Of a stretch of 19,212 bases of DNA, positions 9,430-19,212 are shown piece by piece; position 1 is the first letter of the stretch; every line of letters starts with the position of its first letter. The stretch spans positions 1 through 19,212 of the forward strand of contig NZ_NPEF01000061.1 in NCBI RefSeq assembly GCF_002811955.1, given 5' to 3'. The position numbers were made by a program, and so were the translations under genes. The notes under the pieces are model-generated. The model did no database searches. It had not been told where the DNA came from and saw only the letters and a list, made by a program, of their open reading frames with translations. The DNA comes from Leptospira ellisii. GTDB lineage: Bacteria > Spirochaetota > Leptospiria > Leptospirales > Leptospiraceae.

Positions 9430-10398
9430 ATGGATTTGCACGCAATTTTAGAGAATGTGCTAAACCCCCCGGTGCTCTTTTTCTTTTTGGGAATGGGAGT
9501 CGTTTTCTTTAAATCGGATCTGGTAATTCCGGAATCGTTGTCCAAGTTCTTTTCGATGTATCTGCTTTTTGCCATCGGTTTTAAAGGCGGACACGAATTG
9601 TCTCGGACTGCATTCAGCCAGGAACACCTTTTTACTTTGATCGCGTGTTCCATCATGGCGATTATCGTTCCGATCTACGCTTATTTTGTCTTAAAAATCA
9701 AATTGGACAAACACAATGCGGCGGCCTTAGCGGGTTCCTTCGGTTCGATCAGCGCGGTTACGTTCGTTACGGCGGGGGCTTTTCTCCACAACCTCGGAGT
9801 GGAATACGGCGGTTTTATCGTGGCCGGTATGGCTTTGATGGAATCTCCAGCCATCGTAATCGCGGTAATTTTGGATCGTTTGAACAAAAACAAAGCCAAT
9901 GGCGGCGGTTCCATCAATTGGAAAGCTTTGTTGCACGAAGCTCTTTTCGGTTCGTCCATCTATCTTTTGGTCGGAGCCCTGCTCGTGGGTTATATTACGG
10001 GAGATTCCGGCTGGAAAGCCGAAAAGGTTTTTGCCGACGACCTATTTAAGGGAATTTTAACGTTCTTCCTTTTGGATATGGGGATTTCCGCAGCGCGTCG
10101 CTTTAAGGAGCTGACTCACGTGGGATTTTTCCTAATCGCAGCTTCTATCGGACTTATGGTCGTAAACGCCGGGCTCGGCTTGGTTTTAACTAAAATCATC
10201 GGAATGCCGGTGGGAGACGCGTTGATGTTCGTCGTTCTTTGCGCTTCCGCTTCCTATATTGCGGTTCCCGCCGCTATGAAGGATATGATTCCTGAGGCGA
10301 ATCCGAGCGTCTATCTCACGGTAGCGCTTTCGATCGTATTTCCGATCAATATCGTCGCGGGAATTCCTCTTTACTATTATTTAGTATCGTCGTTCTGA
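9430..10398 (+). CDS. sbtA: SbtA-type sodium-dependent bicarbonate transporter
   Basis: From the ATG at 9430 the product has 322 residues; an in-frame ATG at 9415 would add five. The protein is almost entirely hydrophobic with about ten membrane segments in two inverted halves. Family hallmarks are 'AIGFKGGHEL' in the first half, 'AALAGSFGSISAVTFVTAGA' and 'AGMALMESPAIVIAV' in the middle, and 'LCASASYIAVPAAMK' in the second half. These match the Na+/bicarbonate symporter family SbtA (DUF897). The central cytoplasmic loop is short (KNKANGGG region). No PII-like sbtB gene lies nearby. Members bring bicarbonate across the inner membrane using the sodium gradient. In a heterotroph this would feed carboxylases; the substrate is inferred from the family. 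Confidence 0.85.
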   Translation: MDLHAILENVLNPPVLFFFLGMGVVFFKSDLVIPESLSKFFSMYLLFAIGFKGGHELSRTAFSQEHLFTLIACSIMAIIVPIYAYFVLKIKLDKHNAAALAGSFGSISAVTFVTAGAFLHNLGVEYGGFIVAGMALMESPAIVIAVILDRLNKNKANGGGSINWKALLHEALFGSSIYLLVGALLVGYITGDSGWKAEKVFADDLFKGILTFFLLDMGISAARRFKELTHVGFFLIAASIGLMVVNAGLGLVLTKIIGMPVGDALMFVVLCASASYIAVPAAMKDMIPEANPSVYLTVALSIVFPINIVAGIPLYYYLVSSF

Positions 10399-10409
10399 AA
10401 AGACTCGTC

Positions 10410-10447
10410 TTTCCGGCCGTATTTAGTTTTTCGATTTCGGCCGGAAA
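10410..10447 (+). terminator. Perfect 10-bp inverted repeat after sbtA, terminator-like
   Basis: TTTCCGGCCG (10410-10419) pairs exactly with CGGCCGGAAA (10438-10447) across an 18-base loop, starting 12 bases after the sbtA stop. The stem is GC-rich, but no T-run follows on the plus strand, so it is not a standard intrinsic terminator. It may partly end the sbtA transcript, protect its 3' end or bind a protein. Confidence 0.45.
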
Positions 10448-10563
10448 AACGTTTAAAGAGGGAATTTTCCGAGTGTATCAAGAATTTTTTTCCAAAAAAA
10501 GTCGTTCGAATTTCGAAAGTTCGGATATTATCTTTTCCAAATATAAAGAAAGAGTAAACTTAT

Positions 10564-12522
10564 ATGACCCCTACTCAAAGACAATTCACAAAAATAGTTT
10601 TCGTTCTGTCCTTCCTTCTTTCTTCGTTGGGTTTATCGGCTCAGGCGAAACAAGCCGAAGTTAAACCTTCTACGACGGAAGCGACCCCTTCTCCATATCC
10701 CGCAATCCCTGCTGCTCCGGCGGAACCCAAGCCCGAGGATTTGGACAATTTCGTTTCCCCCATGAAAAAGGGCGGAGTAAGCGCCGAATTCAATCGGCAT
10801 ATGTTCATCGAACCCGAACTTTCCAAAACGGTGAATAGATATTCCAATAAACTTTGGTTGAACGACTGGATCAAACTCGGATTTTATCTGCGTCCCCGTT
10901 ACGAATCCAGGAACAATCTGAATTTCGATTCTTCCAATCACGCATATACGGATCGTGTGATGCAGACTTCAGCATTCTACTTTTTGATCGATCCGAGTCC
11001 GTATGTGACGTTTAAAGTCACCGTTCAGGATACGAGGGTTTGGGGCGGTGAATCGCCGGCGAATGTAGGCGACATACGTTCCGGTTTTTTCAGCAATACT
11101 CCTACCCTGAGTTCCGACCCCAATGCTCCGGGAAAACCGGCCAATTCGATCGCGCCGAACAACACGAGCATCCGCGAAGCCTTCGTTATGATCAAAAAAC
11201 TTCCGTTGGACGCAAAGGTTCAGATCGGTAGACAGATATGGGCGTACGGAGATCAGAGAATGTTGGGAGGTGCGAACTGGACCATCAACGGCCTCTCTTA
11301 CGACGGTGCGCGCGTGATGTTCGACTTCGATAAGTTCAGCTCGCACTTTTTTGCCGCGAGACCGTATTGGACCCAAAGCGGAGTCAACGGCGTTCTATCG
11401 GCTAACGACCCAAAGGTGAATTCCACTCCGGGAAACACGAACCCTTCCGCCTCTCAATCGGATACTACGTTATTCGGTACTTACAATACGGTTAATATTC
11501 TGAACGAAGTCACTCTCGACGTTTATAACATTGACGTCGTGAAAAAATGGATTCCGAATTCGACTCCGATCAGTACCGCGGACGACGTTCTTGCGGCCAA
11601 TCGTAAACGTCAAAACGACGAACTTTATACGAGCGGTTTCCGCCTTACCAACAGAACCAATAAGAACAATCTTCCCGAAGGAAAGTCTTGGGATTGGACG
11701 ATCGAAAGCGCTTGGCAGAACGGCTACAACGGTCAAAGAATCCACAAAACGTTTATGGGCGCCGACGTTCCGGGAACGGTCGACGGCGTAAAGCTTGCGG
11801 ATACGCGTACGGAAAGGGTGAAGTATACGGGACGTTTCCACGTCGTTCAGACGGGTTATACGTTCGCCGAAAAACTCCGGATCGGCGCGCAATATACGTA
11901 TTCTTCCGGCGATAACAACCGTGCGGACGGAAGTTCATCCACGTTCCAAACCCTGGTCAATCCTCGTTTCGGCGTGATTCCGTATTGGAACAATGTGGCG
12001 GGTCTTTCCGAGAATATCGACACCAAAAACCTCAGTTCTTGGAACGCAAACATCACCTATAAAAGCGGTAAATGGGGAACGTTCCAAGTAGCCTATATCA
12101 TAAACGATAAGGCTCAGAAAAACGACGCTTGGTACGCGATCAACGGGGGCGCCAACTCTTTGGCGGGTTCGGCTTTGTCCTCTCCGGTTGCGACTTCCGT
12201 CAACGCTGCAGGTCAGACCGTCGCCGCGGGTTCGAGCGAAAACTATTCCGGAAACGCATATTCACAACCGTATTCTCTGGGAAGAAACATCTACAACGAA
12301 TTGGATCTTACCTGGATGTTTCAGATCAACGAAAACGTTTCCATCTGGACGGGCGCCGGTTTTCTCATAGCGGGAAACGCGATCAGAAATTATAGAAACA
12401 GTCCGTTGTTATACGACGGAACCAAACATCAGTTTGAATTGAATCCGGCCGCGTTTACGAAACAACACACTTCCGCCAATAACGCGAGCGTGTTCTTCTT
12501 TCAAGTGAATGCCGCTTTATAG
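10564..12522 (+). CDS. Outer-membrane beta-barrel, alginate-export (AlgE-like) family
   Basis: This encodes 652 residues. An N-terminal signal peptide ends at a LSAQA site (about residue 27) and is followed by a Pro/Ala/Glu-rich periplasmic linker (about 30-62). The barrel begins near residue 100 with 'WIKLGFYLRPRYESRNN', followed by alternating strands rich in Tyr, Trp, Asn and Gly. The segment 'VQIGRQIWAYGDQRMLGGANW' with 'YDGARVMFDF' is typical of alginate-export family barrels, where a conserved Arg/Gln-rich strand lines the pore. The last strand ends FFFQVNAAL. The family serves as an outer-membrane channel for anionic or other solutes; the substrate here is unknown. A purine-rich AAAGAAAGAG lies before the ATG. 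Only 23 bases separate the stop from the HyfB-like gene, suggesting one transcript with the complex downstream. Confidence 0.85.
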   Translation: MTPTQRQFTKIVFVLSFLLSSLGLSAQAKQAEVKPSTTEATPSPYPAIPAAPAEPKPEDLDNFVSPMKKGGVSAEFNRHMFIEPELSKTVNRYSNKLWLNDWIKLGFYLRPRYESRNNLNFDSSNHAYTDRVMQTSAFYFLIDPSPYVTFKVTVQDTRVWGGESPANVGDIRSGFFSNTPTLSSDPNAPGKPANSIAPNNTSIREAFVMIKKLPLDAKVQIGRQIWAYGDQRMLGGANWTINGLSYDGARVMFDFDKFSSHFFAARPYWTQSGVNGVLSANDPKVNSTPGNTNPSASQSDTTLFGTYNTVNILNEVTLDVYNIDVVKKWIPNSTPISTADDVLAANRKRQNDELYTSGFRLTNRTNKNNLPEGKSWDWTIESAWQNGYNGQRIHKTFMGADVPGTVDGVKLADTRTERVKYTGRFHVVQTGYTFAEKLRIGAQYTYSSGDNNRADGSSSTFQTLVNPRFGVIPYWNNVAGLSENIDTKNLSSWNANITYKSGKWGTFQVAYIINDKAQKNDAWYAINGGANSLAGSALSSPVATSVNAAGQTVAAGSSENYSGNAYSQPYSLGRNIYNELDLTWMFQINENVSIWTGAGFLIAGNAIRNYRNSPLLYDGTKHQFELNPAAFTKQHTSANNASVFFFQVNAAL

Positions 12523-12525
12523 AAC

Positions 12526-12533
12526 AAAGGAGG
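12526..12533 (+). promoter_or_regulatory. Strong ribosome binding site with long spacer before the HyfB-like gene
   Basis: AAAGGAGG is nearly a full anti-16S complement but lies 12 bases from the ATG at 12546. A closer TTG (12535) is out of frame and only one base away, so the ATG stands. The spacer GGCCG could fold against upstream sequence. Confidence 0.5.
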
Positions 12534-12545
12534 CTTGATCGGCCG

Positions 12546-15121
<2,576 letters not shown>

Positions 15122-15136
15122 TCCCGAGGAAAATTT

Positions 15137-15757
15137 ATGGGAACAGAATTCAGTTATTTAATTCTTCTTTTGATCGGAGTCGTGATCCTTCTGGAAAACA
15201 GACTGAAACGCCTCGTGCTTCTACTCGCCTTTCAAAGCGTTTTTCTCCTCGTTCCGCTGTTCGAGGACAGCGGTTACGGAACGCATAGCCTTTTTTTGGC
15301 GGGAATGATCGTGCTTTTTAAGGTGGTGCTCACGCCGTGGATCCTTTTTTGGACGGCCCGAAGAACCAATTCGGTGGAATCGACGTTTCCGCGCGTGGGT
15401 TATATCCCCACTTTTGCGTTATTGATGATAGGGGCGATCGTCGGTTTTATAATATTAGGATTCACTAAATTTCGATTCGGTGAAGTGAATCAGATGTCCT
15501 TCCTTTACACCTTTCTATTGTTATACGTCGGAATGGTCGGATTCGTGGTGCGAAGACACTGGGTAGGGGTCATTTCCTCCTTCGCCGTCTTCGAAAACGG
15601 GACCTTTCTTTTGACGCAGATTCTGAGGACCGAACTCCCATTGGGAATCGAATTCGGCTCTTTTTTGGACGCCGTGTTCATCATCGGGGCCGCGGCGACT
15701 CTTAGGATCAGCATGGAAGGTCCTTCCGAAAACGAAAAAGAGGAGGTCTCCGCGTGA
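15137..15757 (+). CDS. HyfE-like membrane subunit of an Ehr-type complex
   Basis: This 206-residue protein has about six membrane segments and is of the hydrogenase-4 component E type, which contains a NuoK-like half. It corresponds to HyfE by position between the NuoH-like and NuoN-like genes and by features such as 'LLIGVVILLENRLKRLVLLL', 'FKVVLTPWILFW' and 'AVFENGTFLL' with a buried Glu. In complex I the equivalent helices carry glutamates for proton transfer. GAGG lies 8 bases before the ATG. The last residues of the gene overlap the GTG start of the next. No HyfD-like gene is present between C and E. Confidence 0.78.
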   Translation: MGTEFSYLILLLIGVVILLENRLKRLVLLLAFQSVFLLVPLFEDSGYGTHSLFLAGMIVLFKVVLTPWILFWTARRTNSVESTFPRVGYIPTFALLMIGAIVGFIILGFTKFRFGEVNQMSFLYTFLLLYVGMVGFVVRRHWVGVISSFAVFENGTFLLTQILRTELPLGIEFGSFLDAVFIIGAAATLRISMEGPSENEKEEVSA

Positions 15758-16962
15758 ATCTTCTCGTATTAAACGGAATCGGGGCCGCCGTGATGTTCCT
15801 GATTCTTCTCGCATACATACTTGCCCCCACGAAAGGTCAGAAACAGATCGCGATGTGGTCCGTGATGATGATCGTCTTCACTTTGCTGACGTTTTCGGCC
15901 TGGAACTTGGAAGGTTTCGGTCTTCAATGGGTTCTCATCGAAGCCACGACCTTCACCGGCGCGTTACTCGTTTCTTCCAGCAGAACGTCCAAGTCGTTTC
16001 CGATCGCGTGGAAATTCCTTTTGATCAATTCCTTCGGACTCGGAATCGCGTTTTTAGGAATCATCATCGTGACCGCCACGTTACACGGAATCGATCATCC
16101 GGTCGAAGTTCTTGCCGGAAAGTTGTCCGAACATCCTGAAAATCTCTGGATCGAAATCGGACTGTGGCTTGCGATTTTCGGATATTCCGCGAAGCTGGGA
16201 CTTTTTCCCAATCACGTCTGGGTGGTCGACACCTACGGCGAAAGTCCGAGTCAGATCTCCGCTTTGATCGCGGCGTTCGTTCCTGTCGCGGTAAGTTATG
16301 CGCTTCGTCCTTTCATTCATATGGATCATCAATTGTATCCCACCACCTTCAGCGCGGCGGATGGATTGTTGATTTTGGGGATCGTAACCATGCTTCAAAG
16401 TATCGTCGCGTTGTATCAAAGAAACGATTTGAGAATGATGACGGCGAAGGTCGCGTTGTTTCACAGCGGTGCGATCGGAATTTTTCTATGGATGGATCTT
16501 CCGGATTCGGTGTTTAACTTCGTGATGGCGGGTAACATCGTCCTGAAATCGGTTCTCTTTCTTTCGATGGGAATCGTTAGAATGGACGCCGGCAAACGCG
16601 AGCTGAGCAAAATATTCCTTTCGGATTCGATCAACAAGAAAGCGTTGTCGCTTTATACGGCTTCCCTCTTTCTCGCGTTCGTTCTTCCGGGTTCTCCCAT
16701 TTTCGTGAACGACTTACTCCTGCTGAAGATGGGTTGGAACCAAGGGCAATGGTTCGTGATTGTGGTTCCGATTTTGGGACTTTTGTTTTTCAGCGTGCTT
16801 CTCTACAAAACGGTTCCGCTTTTTAATCTACAGGATCGTCCGTTTTCGAAAGAGTTCGCCGCGACGTTGCAGATACGGCTTACCAATTCCCTTCTGCTAT
16901 TTCTGCTGGTGTTGGGTTTGGGAATATGGGGTTTTTATCATATGCTCCAAGGAGAATTTTGA
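15754..16962 (+). CDS. HyfF/NuoN-like proton-conducting membrane subunit of an Ehr-type complex (GTG start)
   Basis: This 402-residue protein has about 12 membrane segments and is a second antiporter-like subunit, shorter than the usual HyfF/NuoN of 480-520 residues. Ion-path residues present are Glu63 in 'WVLIEATTF', Lys147 in 'YSAKLGLFPNHVWVVDTYGESP' and Lys265 in 'NIVLKSVLF'. In 'NDLRMMTAKVALFHSG' the usual DxK-AYSS motif is altered, with Arg227 where Lys is common. It uses a GTG start whose GTGA overlaps the TGA of the previous gene, with AGGAGG 7 bases upstream, so translation is coupled. The stop is immediately followed by the next ATG. Confidence 0.86.
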   Translation: MNLLVLNGIGAAVMFLILLAYILAPTKGQKQIAMWSVMMIVFTLLTFSAWNLEGFGLQWVLIEATTFTGALLVSSSRTSKSFPIAWKFLLINSFGLGIAFLGIIIVTATLHGIDHPVEVLAGKLSEHPENLWIEIGLWLAIFGYSAKLGLFPNHVWVVDTYGESPSQISALIAAFVPVAVSYALRPFIHMDHQLYPTTFSAADGLLILGIVTMLQSIVALYQRNDLRMMTAKVALFHSGAIGIFLWMDLPDSVFNFVMAGNIVLKSVLFLSMGIVRMDAGKRELSKIFLSDSINKKALSLYTASLFLAFVLPGSPIFVNDLLLLKMGWNQGQWFVIVVPILGLLFFSVLLYKTVPLFNLQDRPFSKEFAATLQIRLTNSLLLFLLVLGLGIWGFYHMLQGEF

Positions 16963-18372
16963 ATGCGCAGCGTAACGGGTTTATATCCTAGAAAGGGTAA
17001 AAAAGGCTACCACCGTTTTTGGCTTTCGACCGAAGGAGTGGAACACGAAACCGTCGAATATTCCGAAAAGGAGGCGTACGAAGACTCGGCCAATCCTATC
17101 TGGATTTTGAGACATTCGCTCGGATCGGATCAGGGGGAAGAGGATTATTCCTCTCACGATTTCGAAAAATACCTCGTCGCCGACCGTAAAACCGATCTTG
17201 AAAAATTCGTAACCAAAAAAGGCATTAAGGATTTAGTATATAAGGGATTAAAGGTACCCATTCCAGCGAGTCATTATTCGCATGCGGTGGGTCCGATTCA
17301 CGCCGGAGTAATCGAGCCGGGTCACTTCCGTTTTATCGTAAAAGGGGAGGAAATCCGTAATTTGGATATAAGACTCGGATTTCAAAAACGCGGATTGATC
17401 GATCTTATCAAAGGAAAAGGCGCGTATGATTCCCTTCCTTACGCCGAAGCGGTTTCCGGAGACAGTACGATCGCTTATGCGATCGCGTTCTCCAGAATTT
17501 TCGAAGAAGCGCAGAAGATAGAAATACCGCAGGAGTCGGATTTCGCTCGGCTTGTGTTGCTTGAGTTGGAAAGGATCGCGACGCACGTAGGAGATATGGG
17601 GGCGATCGCCGGAGACATAGGATATTATCCTTTGCAGGGAGTTTGTTCTCTGCAAAGAGGGGTTCCGCTGGGAGTTATGGAGGCGTTGACCGGAAACCGT
17701 TTCGGTCGCGGCGCCCTGTTGCCCGGAAAGGTATTTTTAAGAAAAGGTCTGAACCCGGAAAAGCTGAAGGAACTTTCGGAAAGAGTCCGTTCGGTCGTCC
17801 AAGACGTCGTTTCCCATTTCGATAGGGCGGCGAACGCGTCCACCAATCGGGAGAGACTTCAATCCTGCGGCGTGATCCGTCAGCGTCAAGTCCGTCATCT
17901 CGGATTCGTCGGGATGGTGGAAAAATGCACCGGTCTCAATCGCGATCTTCGTAATTTAGAAAAATCTTATGTATTTTCCTCCCCGATTTCCCTCGAATTG
18001 AATCGTGATCAGATGCGGGGCGACGCTTGGGCGAGATTTTATCTTAGATACGAGGAATTAAAAAGAAGCGGCAAGTGGCTGGTCGAGGCGATTCCGAAGT
18101 TGGAAGCGGCGCTTCATCCTAAACTCGCAAGGTCATCCGCAAAGGCAGCCGTAAAAAAAGGGACGTATTATTCGGCGGTGGAAGGTTGGAGGGGGCCGGT
18201 TTTGGTTTCTCTCGATTTGGATTCGGACGGTTCCATCGAAGAGGCGTATATCAGGGATCCTTCCGTTCTCAATTGGCATGCTCTAGAATTGGCGGTTCGA
18301 GGGGAATACATCGGAGATTTTCCTCTGAACAACAAATCCTTCAACCTAAGTTACGTAGGAGTCGACCTATGA
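16963..18372 (+). CDS. HyfG/NuoD-like large subunit without NiFe ligands (Ehr-type)
   Basis: The product has 469 residues. From about residue 105 it matches the hydrogenase/complex I large subunit: 'GPIHAGVIEP', 'IRLGFQKRGLIDL', 'LELERIATHVGDMGAIAGDIGY' and 'LTGNRFGRG'. Hydrogenases have ERVCGICS at the first metal motif; here it reads EAVSGDST, with Ser165 and Ser168 in place of cysteines. The C-terminal SLDPCYSCTDR reads SFNLSYVGVDL, with Ser463 and Gly466. The chain ends there, without the cleavable tail that NiFe maturation needs. No metal centre can therefore form. The first 100 residues replace a normal NuoC domain and show no clear family signature. The ATG follows the previous stop directly, with AAGGAG 8 bases before it. 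The reaction is unknown, and the subunit may still form a cavity for a quinone or other substrate. Confidence 0.88.
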   Translation: MRSVTGLYPRKGKKGYHRFWLSTEGVEHETVEYSEKEAYEDSANPIWILRHSLGSDQGEEDYSSHDFEKYLVADRKTDLEKFVTKKGIKDLVYKGLKVPIPASHYSHAVGPIHAGVIEPGHFRFIVKGEEIRNLDIRLGFQKRGLIDLIKGKGAYDSLPYAEAVSGDSTIAYAIAFSRIFEEAQKIEIPQESDFARLVLLELERIATHVGDMGAIAGDIGYYPLQGVCSLQRGVPLGVMEALTGNRFGRGALLPGKVFLRKGLNPEKLKELSERVRSVVQDVVSHFDRAANASTNRERLQSCGVIRQRQVRHLGFVGMVEKCTGLNRDLRNLEKSYVFSSPISLELNRDQMRGDAWARFYLRYEELKRSGKWLVEAIPKLEAALHPKLARSSAKAAVKKGTYYSAVEGWRGPVLVSLDLDSDGSIEEAYIRDPSVLNWHALELAVRGEYIGDFPLNNKSFNLSYVGVDL

Positions 18373-19184
18373 AAATCATATATGAAATTCTGAATATACT
18401 TCGCCCCGCGAAGACGATGAACTATCGGAAAATCTCGTTCGTAAATCCGAACGCGAGAGGGATTCCCGTACCGGTGCTCGCTTCTAACGAATCCTGTCTT
18501 TCCTGCAAATCCTGCGAGCAGGTATGTCCTACACATTCTTTGAAAGTGCTTTCCAAGGACAAGATCAGTTTCGACTACGGCGCATGTCTGCAGTGCGGAA
18601 AGTGTTCGGAGGTATGTTCGGACGGAAAGATCGTCGACTCCGGATTCGTTCACGTTTATTCCACCGATCGCGACGCGTTACGCGTAACGTATACCAACGG
18701 GATTCCGGACGAAAAACCGGAAACGATCACGGAGGAAGTGAAACGTTTCCGCGACGTCACCCGAAAGACGGGCTTCCAATTTCGGGAAGTCGCGGCGAGC
18801 GGAAACAACACGACCGAGGCGGAAATCAACGCTAGTTTCAACGCGTTGTTCGACAGCGAAGCGAGTAGAATCAGGGTGGTCGCTTCTCCGAAGCACGCGG
18901 ATGCTCTCGTTTATTCCGGACCGGTCGGTCCGAATATGGAAGGGCCGTTGGATACCGCTTGGGAAACGATGCCTTCTCCCAAGGCGCTCGTAGCCTGCGG
19001 ATCGGAAGCGGTATCCGGGGGACTTTTTAAACTCGGGAAACTTCCGAAAGAGCCGGATCTGTTTATCGGAGGGGATCCTCCGCGCCCCGACGTGATCGTC
19101 TCGGCGTTCCGTTATCTGATGGGAACCGGCGAGTTTTCCTTTCGCGCCGAATTGTTCAAATTGGTGCAGAATATTAGAATATAA
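18369..19184 (+). CDS. Fused 2[4Fe-4S] ferredoxin and NuoB/HyfI-like small subunit lacking the proximal cluster
   Basis: The ATG at 18369 overlaps the previous stop (ATGA), with GGAG 7 bases upstream. The open frame runs further upstream, but that part is the preceding gene in another frame. The product has 271 residues. Residues 43-53 (CLSCKSCEQVC) and 73-83 (CLQCGKCSEVC) are two full CxxCxxCxxxC motifs for two [4Fe-4S] clusters, as in HyfH/NuoI. Residues about 135-250 match HyfI/NuoB: 'FQFREV', 'VVASPKHADALVYSGPVGPNM', 'PSPKALVACG', 'SGGLF' and 'GGDPPRP'. The four ligands of the proximal cluster are gone: CNGCE reads NNTTE (146-150), GDCA/GACA reads GSEA (Glu213), and GCPPRP reads GDPPRP (Asp236). 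Electron flow must therefore end at the ferredoxin domain or take another route. It is the last gene of the set in this window. Confidence 0.87.
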   Translation: MKIIYEILNILRPAKTMNYRKISFVNPNARGIPVPVLASNESCLSCKSCEQVCPTHSLKVLSKDKISFDYGACLQCGKCSEVCSDGKIVDSGFVHVYSTDRDALRVTYTNGIPDEKPETITEEVKRFRDVTRKTGFQFREVAASGNNTTEAEINASFNALFDSEASRIRVVASPKHADALVYSGPVGPNMEGPLDTAWETMPSPKALVACGSEAVSGGLFKLGKLPKEPDLFIGGDPPRPDVIVSAFRYLMGTGEFSFRAELFKLVQNIRI

Positions 19185-19212
19185 TAAAATTCTCTCGAGC
19201 GAGTCAAAAAAC

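Noticed and set aside
9645..10049. Open frame of 134 codons in another frame of sbtA
   Set aside because: It is a shadow frame rich in Arg, Phe and Ser inside the transporter gene, with no ribosome binding site or motif.
18186..18368. Extension of the ferredoxin/small subunit frame upstream of 18369
   Set aside because: This part is the large subunit gene read in another frame. The ATG at 18369 overlaps the preceding stop and has its own ribosome binding site.
18231..18372. DPSVLNW (432-438 of the large subunit) as the degenerate DPCxxC metal motif
   Set aside because: Aligning the C-terminus with HycE places this at the RTPTLQN segment. The true motif position is SFNLSYVGVDL at the very end, so that was used instead.
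19190..19212. Terminator at the right edge (CTCTCGAGCGAG)
   Set aside because: The palindrome is too short and has almost no loop, and the window ends before any T-run could be judged.

Overview
The window looks like a chromosomal segment of a spirochaete of the genus Leptospira (moderate GC, AT-rich gaps between genes). This is inferred from gene content: lipoproteins with relaxed spirochaetal lipoboxes, a FecR-domain protein, a 7TMR-DISM/AraC membrane regulator and a glycerol-3-phosphate dehydrogenase/acyltransferase fusion. The species cannot be named from the sequence alone. No rRNA, tRNA, CRISPR array, insertion sequence or phage gene was seen.

Left half (1-7015), housekeeping and envelope genes. 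An extended SDR (epimerase/dehydratase type) runs off the left edge on the minus strand. It is divergent from a small plus-strand lipoprotein, which is convergent with a second, minus-strand lipoprotein. A 107-base gap with a strong hairpin separates the second lipoprotein from a large plus-strand gene fusing a GpsA-like glycerol-3-phosphate dehydrogenase to a PlsB-like acyltransferase. That gene ends tail to tail, stop codons overlapping, with purT (formate-dependent purine synthesis). Behind purT lies a FecR-domain protein, also on the minus strand.

Right half (7201-19184), the notable part. A minus-strand membrane-bound AraC-type regulator with a 7TMR-DISM sensor faces, across about 600 non-coding bases, a plus-strand series: an SbtA-type sodium/bicarbonate symporter, an alginate-export-like outer-membrane barrel, and six tightly coupled genes for a membrane complex related to complex I and group 4 hydrogenases (order HyfB, C, E, F, G, H+I). 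The proton-pump subunits keep their key lysines and glutamates. The large subunit has lost all four cysteines that would hold the NiFe centre. The small subunit is fused to a two-cluster ferredoxin domain and has lost all four ligands of the proximal (N2-type) cluster. The complex therefore cannot be a hydrogenase and is best placed among the energy-converting-hydrogenase-related (Ehr) complexes, whose reaction is, to my knowledge, unknown. Its linkage to a bicarbonate transporter, a porin and a likely sensor-regulator suggests a single regulated envelope function, perhaps ion-gradient-coupled inorganic carbon or anion uptake. That last step is inference.
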